Assembly (NCBI GenBank): GCA_033675265.1
Contig: JAUJYZ010000325.1
Coordinates: 744,001 to 808,000 of the forward strand
From: Actinostola sp. cb2023
Taxonomy: Eukaryota; Cnidaria; Anthozoa; Actiniaria; Actinostolidae
Direction of reading: 5' to 3'
DNA length: 64,000 bases
A program made the position numbers and the translations under genes. The notes below the pieces were generated by a model. That model was not told the DNA's origin. It ran no database searches and saw nothing but the letters and a program-made list of their open reading frames with translations. The first letter of the stretch is position 1; every line of letters starts with the position of its first letter. This document shows, one piece after another, positions 54,801 to 61,816 of this stretch.

Positions 54801-57345
54801 CGCCTATTACTGACTGGGAGAAAAGGCATCTAAAATCATGTAAATAGCAAGAGATCAACCAAACACCAAGGTGAAACTTATCCCAACAAGTTATTCCTCA
54901 GTTGACTCAGGCTTTTAAAGAGATTCAAAGACAAAAACAAGGGTTAAAATAGGGATAAGATGGGGTTTTAACTAGTCAATTTTAACAAAAGATGTTACCG
55001 TACTAGAAAATGTATGATAACATTTCTATAATCTTTGATGATAGGAAAGTTGCCCTGCTTGGTTTTACTATTGGATGCAGGAAGTAAACCAAATGCCCAG
55101 GACATGATTTTTGACACCCCACTGCACCATGTACTACGCGCAAGACACCCTCCGCCTACAGCAATGGCATTGATGTCAATCTTACTACAATATGGGGCTT
55201 CCCCTTCAATCATGGGCAGTAGCGACCAGACACCATTTGATATTATAAATGATACTGGTCAGTCAGAGTGTTCTGATGTTCTTATGGAAGCATTAGGTAA
55301 GTAATTACTTTGGGTAATGTTGATGTTGTAGTTCAATATGGATTCTGGTACAATTTGTTTTGAACTGGTACAATTTGTTTTGAACTGGTACAATCTGGCA
55401 TTCTTAAAAGGGATTTTATTTTGGGGACTCATTAAAAAAAACAGGGGCTTGGATTTTTTTTAGGGGGTTCTCAAAAGAACTAGACGACTTCCTGGCACCC
55501 ACCTTCATTCTCTCCCTACCTACCCCTCCTTTCCTTTCCTGTCTGCCTACATTAATTCTGTCTATCTGTCTATTTAATACCATATTAACATATTTTTTTC
55601 AATTTTTGTCTTACCTTGTCTGGGACTCGAACTCCAAACTCTGACTGTAGACCAGCGTTGACCAGCGCATTAACCAACTATGCCATCGAGGATTTCGATG
55701 TTGGTTTAGCATCACATTTACATTTTATTAATGTTATTCATTTTCTATTACGTCATTATGTCATTTAAATTCACGCATGCGCGCTAGATCAAAACGTGGA
55801 CTTGGCAATATGGCGGATCACGAAGCATGGGTTGATCGTGAGGCTTTCTAACGAGAAATTACAGCCTGAAACAGGAAACTAAAAGTAAAAATTCGCTTGT
55901 GATTTTCGTACTTGAAGACAAATTTTATGAAAAGGCAAAGAAATTCCTAAACCGTCAAAGCGTACCTGTCTTGTTCTATAGTGGCGCCTGGTTCAATTCA
56001 CGGACCGGGCGCGAGTTGAGTTGAGCCGGTTCGTTCTCTCCCTTGCTTCAATGAATTTTCTCCCGGTACTCCGGTTTTCCTCCCTCGGTAAAAACGAACT
56101 AGTGAGATGAGTGTTGGGTGTACAGAATATATAATGTAGTAAGAAGTGAGTGTGAGAGTCTTGTCCCCACTAGCCATACTGATATCAACACTTGACACGT
56201 TAAACATGATATATTTATTTATTTGTATTCACATCAACGCGTGCCTGTATTGCTCTCTAGTAGAACGAAGCAGCTTGTATTCACATCAACACATACTCGA
56301 ACGTACATGTACCTATCTTGCTCTATAGTAGAACGAAGCAGATTGTATTCATTCCTACCAAGTCTACCCCAATACTAACCCTAAACCTAGAACCCCAAGG
56401 TACTTCATGATTTTAATAAAATACAAAGTCTTCCCCAATACTAACCCTAAACCTAACCCCAAGGTACTTCATGATTTTAATAAAATACAAAGTCTTCCCC
56501 AATACTAACCCTAAACCTAACCCCAAGGTACTTCATGATTTTAATAAAATACAAAAAGTCTTCCCCAATACTAACCCTAAACCTAACCCCAAGGTACTTC
56601 ATGTTGTACCAGTTCAAAACAAATTGTACCAGTTCAAAACAAATTGTACCGGTACAAAACCAAATTGTACCAGAATCCATATTGAACTACAACATGATAT
56701 TATAAATGATACTGGTCAGTCAGAGTGTTCTGATGTTCTTATGGAAGCATTAGGTAAGTAATTACTTTGGGTAATGTTGATATTATAAATGATACTGGTC
56801 AGTCAGAGTGTTCTGATGTTCTTATGGAAGCATTAGGTAAGTAATTACTTTGGGTAATGTTGATATTATAAATGATACTGGTCAGTCAGAGTGTTCTGAT
56901 GTTCTTATGGAAGCATTAGGTAAGTAATTACTTTGGGTATTTGAATTGTGACCAAATTCTGATGTTCTTATGGAAGCATTAGGTAAGAACCTTTGGGGAC
57001 TTGTGATCAATTTTAAATTCTCCCTTTTCAAAGAACCTCAGGGACAATTTAGATTTTGATCAGAGATCACTTACATTCTTCCTGCATGAATCCCATCAAT
57101 TGCTGTCCATGAGTCAGTTGATCATTCATTCATCCATTCATTCATCTATTCCATTTTACTTTTCAGAAAACCCACTCACACTCATGCAAATGTGTAAAGT
57201 CACTATTCGTCGCAAGCTAAAAATCGACTTGGACAAAGTCAATAGTCTACCCCTCCCCCTCTCAGTCAAAACATTTATCAAAGATGACATTGACATGGAT
57301 AGAGAGGGTGGCACCATTGTAGGGGAATTAATAATGTTTACATGA
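48891..57345 (+). CDS. Ankyrin-repeat and SOCS-box (ASB-type) protein, 6 exons
   Basis: Exons: 48891-49001, 51276-51441, 53030-53329, 54053-54298, 55045-55296, 57167-57345; total 1254 nt (417 residues), GT/AG borders, phases consistent. Ankyrin repeats run from about residue 25 to 345: AIRDGNLELAKKIF, GESGIHIAAREGHLDCIEFL, KTAMHMAAGAGHLEVV, FGRTPLMWAASAGHIDV, NWHPLHEACKHGFLDI, WSPLHIATREGHLDCI, GHTSLHEASYRGYSDI, KRTPLHEACSQG, FDTPLHHVLRARHP. The C-terminal 59 residues form a SOCS box: BC box PLTLMQMCKVTIRRKL (C368, I372) and Cul5-type LPLP (386-389). ASB proteins act as substrate receptors in Elongin B/C-Cullin 5 ubiquitin ligases. Exon 1 has two usable donors (49002 and a GTAAGT at 49060); only the first keeps the frame with exon 2. 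The exact ASB subtype is not recognised. Confidence 0.88.
49314..49710. mobile_element. Complete CCCAGGGGGGTACTCA-ended element
   Basis: Left end CCCAGGGGGGGTACTCATAG, GTATCAGTGACGGGGAGGTG; right end CACCTCCCCGTCACTTATAC, CCCTGAGTACCCCCCCCTGGG (part). Inner pairs of CCCAAAAAAAGTCC words. It lies in intron 1 of the ankyrin/SOCS gene. Related copies at 25850-26130 and 59198-59530. Non-coding. Confidence 0.85.
49845..49968. mobile_element. Foldback with CTTCAGAATACCCCGCAACT ends
   Basis: CTTCAGAATACCCCGCAACT on the left and AGTTGCGGGGTATTCTGAAG on the right, exact inverted repeats of 20 bases. Interior about 80 bases without features. Confidence 0.8.
50184..50950. mobile_element. Nested element group: poly(G)-CTGGATTTACG host with GTTGC foldback inside
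   Basis: The outer element starts after a G25 tract with TATGTGCGGCGAG and ACCTGGACCCTGTTTTTG; the right end has AACCTGGACCCTGTACCGCC and GCACATGTAATTACTGGGAG. Within it lies a GTTGC-rich foldback (about 50390-50735, copy 4; GGCTCGGACACACGGTGCAA ... CATCGTGTGTCCCGAGCC), and this in turn is split by about 150 unrelated bases (50427-50577) ending in ATTAAACATTAAACAG. Three layers of insertion are visible. Confidence 0.7.
50966..51193. mobile_element. Foldback with AGGGAGTTTAAGATTTGCAA ends
   Basis: AGGGAGTTTAAGATTTGCAA, AATCTATGACAGCGACGTCA, ACCAGAAGTG on the left, inverted on the right to TCTTAAACTCCCT. The interior includes a CACAGGGAATACC module. In intron 1 of the ankyrin/SOCS gene, about 80 bases before exon 2. 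Confidence 0.82.
51680..51745 (+). mobile_element. LINE/SINE tail fragment
   Basis: CTGTAAAGCGCTATTGACAT, GAAATAGCGCTATATAAATA then (ATT)n-like. L2/CR1-type 3' tail; body not identified. Confidence 0.65.
52000..52115. mobile_element. Short MITE, GATCAAAATCTAAATTCTCC family
   Basis: TTGTGATCAAAATCTAAATT and GGAGAATTTGGGTTTTGATC are inverted, with the outer end CTTGCAGGTGGCCCTTCAAT. A partial second copy follows at about 52255-52330. Confidence 0.8.
52348..52852. mobile_element. CAGGGGCGGA-ended transposon, non-autonomous
   Basis: Left end CAGGGGCGGATACATTGGGA; right end ACCTGGGTCCGCCCCTG. Flanks share AGTTG on both sides, a possible target duplication. Such CAGGGGCGGATCC ends are common in hAT-like elements. 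No transposase domain in its 505 bp. Confidence 0.75.
52905..52980 (+). mobile_element. LINE/SINE tail fragment
   Basis: TTTGTCAGCGCTTAGAACAG, TCCTGTATAGGCGCTATATA then (ATT)n. Same stem-loop tail family as 51680-51745. Confidence 0.7.
53355..53430 (+). mobile_element. LINE/SINE tail fragment
   Basis: GTAAAGCGCCATTGAGCTCT, TGAAAATGGCACGATAAATT followed by (TTA)n. Directly after the exon 3 donor of the ankyrin/SOCS gene. Confidence 0.65.
54338..54440. mobile_element. Short MITE, GATCAAAATCTAAATTCTCC family
   Basis: TGACTTGTGATCAAATTCCA and GGAGAATTTAGATATTGATC inverted. It begins about 40 bases after the donor of exon 4 of the ankyrin/SOCS gene. Confidence 0.8.
54548..54815. mobile_element. 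Foldback element in ankyrin/SOCS intron 4
   Basis: AGTCCTTTCCCAAGATACAG, TTGAGTGAATCCTGTACTGG, CCAAAGCCTCGGTTTCATTG on the left; the same inverted on the right. Arm identity is high. Confidence 0.82.
55612..55693 (-). mobile_element. tRNA-like SINE head
   Basis: On the minus strand: GATGGCATAGTTGGTTAATG (A-box-like TGGCATAGTTGG) and, about 45 bases on, GAGTTCGAGTCCCAGACAAG (B-box GTTCGAGTCC). Spacing fits a tRNA-derived RNA polymerase III promoter with a long variable arm. It is not a clean tRNA gene, because the acceptor stem does not pair well, so a tRNA-derived SINE head or tRNA pseudogene is more likely. Confidence 0.6.
56370..56600. repeat. ~66-bp tandem repeat, about four copies
   Basis: Unit contains CCCCAATACTAACCCTAAAC, CTAACCCCAAGGTACTTCAT and GATTTTAATAAAATACAAAG. 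Short CCCTAAAC words recall telomeric repeats but do not run as an array. Confidence 0.88.
56694..56992 (+). repeat. Tandem copies of ankyrin/SOCS exon 5 end with donor
   Basis: Three full 83-bp units (from 56696, 56779 and 56862) and one partial unit (about 56958-56992) repeat the last 60 bases of exon 5 (GATATTATAAATGATACTGG to GAAGCATTAG) plus the donor and following intron bases (GTAAGTAATTACTTTGGGTA). No proper acceptor precedes the units, so they are probably non-functional, but each has an intact splice donor. Confidence 0.92.
57000..57080. mobile_element. Short MITE, GATCAAAATCTAAATTCTCC family
   Basis: CTTGTGATCAATTTTAAATT at the left and GATTTTGATCAGAGATCACT at the right; outer end CTTCCTGCATGAATCCCATC. 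It is 90 bases before the last exon of the ankyrin/SOCS gene. Confidence 0.78.
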
Positions 57346-57624
57346 ATGATGTTTTCATGCTGGTTTACAAAGACAATTTTTGTGACAAGAGACTATTTTA
57401 TATTTCTGTTCAGTGACCATGAACAATGGTTTTGAGTCAATTGGAACCATTGTTTGTGGACATTGAACAGAGCTATACATTTCAACTACAATTTTTGTCA
57501 CATTGCAACTTCAAATCGTGCATGTGCATATAAACTAGCCATAATTTCAGTGTGATTTAGACATATTTGTCATCGCTAAATTGCTGAGGTTTTGAACATA
57601 CTGAAGCCGCAATTAGCCAAACAT

Positions 57625-58037
57625 AAGGGACTTGCACTAAGAGGTCACATGACCCCAACCCCCTTAAATCGAACAGCAGTGTCAAAATGAACTCCAGAAA
57701 TGAAAAGAGCAGCTCGAAATTAGTAAAAGGGCGAAGTTTCAGCTCATAATGTTTGGCACAGGAGAAATGATATTAAAAATAAAATCTCAAATTTTATTAG
57801 GATTCGTATAGGAAAATCTGCTGGATTGCAAACTCTTACCATCCAATGCATTTTCCAAACAAAATCTTAGAAAACGTCCGATTTTATTTTGTCAATTCTC
57901 CTGTGTCAGACATTATGCGCTGAAACTTCGCCCTTTTACTAATTTCGAGCTGCTCTTTTTATTTCTGGAGTTCGTTTTGACACTGTTGTCCGATTTGAGG
58001 GGGTTGGGGTCACGTGACCTCTTAGTGCAAGTGGTCT
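57625..58037. mobile_element. Foldback element, ~170-base arms
   Basis: ACTTGCACTAAGAGGTCACA, TGACCCCAACCCCCTTAAAT and CGAAATTAGTAAAAGGGCGA on the left are inverted on the right. Interior about 60 bases. One of the longest arm pairs in the window. Confidence 0.85.
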
Positions 58038-58360
58038 AATGTAAAAAAAAAAAAGCATCAAAATAATTAATGTCTGTGCAAACAGCACTGTAAATAATCT
58101 ATCTGCCTTTTATAACACTCTTTGTATTGGGAAAATTAAAGTGTAATATAAATAACTTATAAATTGGTGTAAGATCCATTATTAATTCATTAATTCACAA
58201 GTGATTTTTATTTTATTGATAAAAATGAGTTTTAAACTAGTGAAAATTGATTATTTGATTAAAATATATAGTGAGAACCAAACTGGCTTTCTTTCTTTAT
58301 TGTTCTCATGTACTGTCAACTCTCCATTAGTAGAGATATATTCAGGGTTCTCAATAAAAA

Positions 58361-58757
58361 CCTTGGAAATTCTTTGCAAATGTCCAAAACCTTGGAAATT
58401 CTTTGCAAATGTCCAAAACCTTGGAAATTCTTTGCAAATGTCCAAAACCTTGGAAATTCTTTGCAAATGTCCAAAACCTTGGAAATTCTTTGCAAATGTC
58501 CAAAACCTTGGAAATTCTTTGCAAATGTCCAAAACCTTGGGAATTCTTTGCAAATGTCCAAAACCTTGGAAATTCTTTGGAAATGTCCAAAACCTTGGAA
58601 ATTCTTTGGAAATGTCCAAAACCTTGGAAATTCTTTGGAAATGTCCAAAACCTTGGAAATTCTTTGGAAATGTCCAAAACCTTGGAAATTCTTTGGAAAT
58701 GTCCAAAACCTTGGAAATTCTTTGGAAATGTCCAAAACCTTGGAATTTTTTTTGTAA
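58361..58757. repeat. 29-bp satellite, about 13-14 copies
   Basis: Unit CCTTGGAAATTCTTTGCAAA + TGTCCAAAA. The first seven copies have TTTGCAAATG, the next six TTTGGAAATG: a sharp switch, so the array grew by block amplification from two founder variants. Open in all frames and not a gene. Confidence 0.96.
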
Positions 58758-58872
58758 ATGTCCAAAGTTTTGGGCCAGCTGTTAATAATAATAAGAATGT
58801 TTAAATATCTATTGGTTCATCTCAACATGCCTACATATTCCATATTGATATTTAGGCATATAAAAGCCTACT

Positions 58873-59163
58873 GGTATATAGCTAATTGCATAATCATTGT
58901 TGGGTTGAAAATCATAAATCATAGAAGCTGAGACCGCAAGGATGGATGGGAAATCAGTTCATGACCTGCATTACATGCATATATATTCAATGTTCTCGTA
59001 GTTTTGAAAATATATGAGCTATTTAACTAAGATCCCACAAGTCTGGATAAAAAGGTCGATGATTTGACAGTGTTATTTGAGAGTTTTAATTTCCCAGAAT
59101 TCCTTTTAGTCATAGCTTTCATGATTTTTAATCCAACAACGATTATGCAATTAGCTATATGTA
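58873..59163. mobile_element. Element with ATATAGCTAATTGCATAATC ends
   Basis: ATATAGCTAATTGCATAATC, ATTGTTGGGTTGAAAATCAT at the left; the reverse complement at the right (GATTATGCAAT... wait-free form: CGATTATGCAATTAGCTATAT on the plus strand, its first 20 bases diagnostic). Interior without coding capacity. Confidence 0.7.
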
Positions 59164-59197
59164 CAATGTTAAAATTCATCCAACTAGTCACATAAGC

Positions 59198-59530
59198 CCA
59201 GGGGGGGTACTCAGGGGTATCAGTGACAGAGAGGTGCGAATGAGGCCAAACTTTTTAACCCCCAAAAAGGCCATTACGCAAGTTTAACAAGACCCAAAAA
59301 AAGTTTTTTTTCTCCGCATAAAAAAATAACGTAAAAACACCAAGAGAATGCGATATAGTTTATATGTGTCCACCTTTAATTATTTATTCATCGTGCATCT
59401 GTCACAAAACTTTAGGCAGACTGCAGTCATTCTTTGAAGTCGGAAGCTTTATACTACAAAAACGAAATAACTATGGTATAATCCTGTGTCATGTCATGTC
59501 ATTTACGTAGTTTAAAATTGTTAAAAAATT
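59198..59530. mobile_element. CCCAGGGGGGTACTCA-ended element, right-truncated
   Basis: Starts CCCAGGGGGGGTACTCAGGG and shares ACTATGGTATAAT, TGTGTCATGTCATG and TTTACGTAGTTTAAA with the full copy at 49314-49710. The right terminal repeat is absent. It lies just downstream of the COA7-like gene's stop. Confidence 0.78.
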
Positions 59531-59582
59531 GCTTTAATAGCCAGAAGTATATCGGTCAATCAGTGAATTGTATTGAAAAGCT

Positions 59583-61816
59583 TTACTGGACGTTCACTTC
59601 ATGTCCTGAGTTCATTCTTGCAAGACGTTTAAACTTTTCAGCTTCTGTTAGGTTCTTCTCCACTCCATCTCCCAAAGTATACATCCTACTTACATTAGCA
59701 CAACTCCAAGGGTGACCCATTTTACAAACTTTTAAGTGAAAGTTCAAAAGCTTTCTTAAAGTTCTTCTCAATTCCATGTTTACCCAAAATATAAATGGCA
59801 CTGAGGTTAAAACAACCATTTCTGTTTCCACCATTGCAGCCTTTTTCAAAGAAATCAATAGCTTTTTTAATGTCCTTTTTGATGGGTGATTGCTCAATGC
59901 CACTCTGGTACATCAAACCAGCATTGTTGCACGCCCCAGCTTGATCATTGTTGCACGCCTTGGTGTATAGTCTTAAGGCTTCTTCTGGGTCTTTGAATTC
60001 TGAAATGAAAATATTCAGTCCAATGCTTTAGGAAATGTTAATACCCCTTGTAAGGGAATTGCCAAAACACATCTTGTAAGGGAATCCCCCTGAATGTAAG
60101 GGAATCCCCTAATGTAAGGGAATCCCCCCGAATGTAAGGGAATCCCCTGAATGTAAGGGAATCCCCCTGTATGTAAGGGAATCCCCCTGAATGTAAGGGA
60201 ATCCTCCTGAATGTAAGGAATCCCCTGAATGTAAGGGAATCCCCTGAATGTAAGGGAATCCCCCTGAATGTAAGGGAATCCCAATGAATGTAAGGGAATC
60301 CCCCTGAATGTAAGGGAATCCCCCTGAATGTGATCCCCTGAATGTAAGGGAATCCCCCCCTGAATGTAAGGGAATCCCCCTGAATGTAAGGGAATCCCCT
60401 GAATGTAAGGGGATCCCCCTGAATGTAAGGGAATCCCCCTGATGTAAGGGAATCCCCCTGAATGTAAGGGAATCCCCTGAATGTAAGGGAATCCCCCTGA
60501 ATGTAAGGGAATCCCCTGAATGTAAGGGAATCCCAATGAATGTAAGGGAATCCCCCTGAATGTAAGGGAATCCCCTTAGCGTATCAAGAAATGGGTTGCT
60601 TCTGGGCTAACGAAAGGCTTTTGTTTTATTGATGGATTTTTGCCATATAAGGAAAGTCTTTTGTTCACATTTAATGACGCAGGAAATTCAAACTACGTCC
60701 TGAACTTACTAATTAGTATGCTGATTTTTGGTCGGAAAACTTCGGATTGACAACTCTTTCGACTGTCGCCAGTAGTGACGGGAGTGAATTGTCAATAAAC
60801 AATGGGGATAGTGCTGAGTACTGTAAGCAAAACTCAAAGGACTAACAAACTGTTAGAAAGTTCAAATCTTAGCTTTATTAAAACCATTCTATGATCACCG
60901 TTCATGTCTTTGACTTCAATCAATGTAAGCCGTACTCAGCGTTGTTTGTGAGTGGTATTGTGTTGTAATTTGACTCATGGCTTGACTGCCGTTAAACTTA
61001 GGATATATACCGTTCGGCTTACTCTGACTAATCCTTCAAATCTTAGCTTTACTAAAACCATTCTATGATCACCGTTCATGTCTTTGACTTCAATATAAAC
61101 TGAAAGCCGTACGTACGCGTACTCAGTGTTGTTTGTGAGTGGGCGTTGTGTTATGATTTCAGAATCATCTCGACTGCCGTTAAACTTAGGATATATACTT
61201 CTACTCTGACTAATCCTTCAAAACTTAAGCTTACAAAGAAGACCATACTACCCCTACCCCCTTAAATTGTTGTGTAAACTTGGCCGACAATTTCCCCTGG
61301 GGGACGAGAGTCTTCCGTAGTTACCAAAATACTGATGAACGGAACCCGAGTGTGAGTCTTGTGTGAAGTGTTAATCCCTGTTAATCCCTATTGTTCTAAT
61401 AGAGTCAAACCATTTCTTGATATGAGCTTGCTATATTAGGTAGTCTAAGGCTAGGGTCAAACGTCGAACCTCTCATGTGCCGTACCTAATTGCAATTTGG
61501 GTCGACCCAAATAATTAAATAGAATCTGCCGTACCAAACTGAGTCAGACGTCGCTCTTTGACAGGTTCAGCGTCTGACCCTAGCCTAAGTATACATTTCA
61601 TAGCTCTGCAATACCTCTTTGTGTTAAATGTAGATTCCCCAAAGCGAAACAACTTTCCATGACACCCAGTTCATCGCACGCCATCTTGAAAATGTCTCTG
61701 GCTTTGCCGACATTTTTATCTACTGTCATGTAAAACTCTGCAAGTTGATGACATGCTGTTGAGCAACATCGATTAAAACATAAGTTTACTACTGTAGTGT
61801 AGTGACTTTGGGCCAT
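59583..61816 (-). CDS. COA7: COA7-like Sel1-repeat protein, frameshifted, N-terminus incomplete
   Basis: Two exons on the minus strand: 61615-61816 and 59583-59999, joined in phase (R|E at CAAAGAG|AATTC). The product matches the layout of COA7 (SELRC1): paired-cysteine Sel1 repeats such as [62 protein letters not shown] and the very characteristic [22 protein letters not shown]7 is a mitochondrial intermembrane-space factor for respiratory-complex assembly. In the last exon the frame is broken: an A4 run on the coding strand (59730-59733) would have to be A3 to keep [11 protein letters not shown] in frame. Sequencing error in a homopolymer or a recent disabling mutation are both possible. About 25 N-terminal residues expected from the family are missing; an upstream exon may have been missed, or the ATG at 61816 is used. 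Confidence 0.82.
60058..60575. repeat. 19-21-bp satellite, about 26 copies, in COA7 intron
   Basis: Unit AATGTAAGGGAATCCCCCTG; the run of C varies from three to seven and a few copies are shortened. It starts about 60 bases from the last COA7 exon. GGGAATCCC is itself a short palindrome. Confidence 0.95.
60862..61210. repeat. Direct duplication, two ~170-bp copies, in COA7 intron
   Basis: TTCAAATCTTAGCTTTA, CCATTCTATGATCACCGTTC and GACTGCCGTTAAACTTAGGA occur at about 60862-61035 and again at 61037-61210, with small differences (the second has an extra aaactgaaagccgtacgtac). Confidence 0.88.
61449..61588. mobile_element. Foldback element next to COA7 exon
   Basis: AGGCTAGGGTCAAACGTCGA at the left pairs with AGCGTCTGACCCTAGCCT at the right; TTGGGTCGACCCAA is a palindrome in the middle. 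It ends about 27 bases from the COA7 exon at 61615. Confidence 0.75.

Larger units (their letters stand above)
55325..56693. repeat. Inverted-repeat-bounded insertion in intron 5
   Basis: GTTGTAGTTCAATATGGATT, CTGGTACAATTTGTTTTGAA at 55325-55400 recur inverted at 56605-56693 (TTCAAAACAAATTGTACCAG, AATCCATATTGAACTACAAC). Between them lie a tRNA-like segment and a 66-bp tandem repeat. The right arm joins straight onto copies of exon 5. Confidence 0.8.
57346..59582. other. Gene-free spacer
   Basis: Between the ends of two convergent genes. It holds a 410-bp foldback (57625-58037), a 29-bp satellite (58361-58757), another foldback (58873-59163) and a partial CCCAGGGGGG element (59198-59530). No gene seen. 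Confidence 0.55.

Noticed and set aside
56370..56600. Interstitial telomere-like CCCTAA repeat
   Set aside because: Only one or two CCCTAAAC words occur per 66-bp unit; there is no contiguous hexamer array.
58201..58804. Open frames on both strands over the 29-bp repeat
   Set aside because: All six frames are open because the unit lacks stops; peptides are periodic and unrelated to proteins.
60015..60536. 173-codon Gly/Pro/Ile-rich minus-strand frame
   Set aside because: Comes from the 20-bp satellite in the COA7 intron; frame breaks at each unit of different length.
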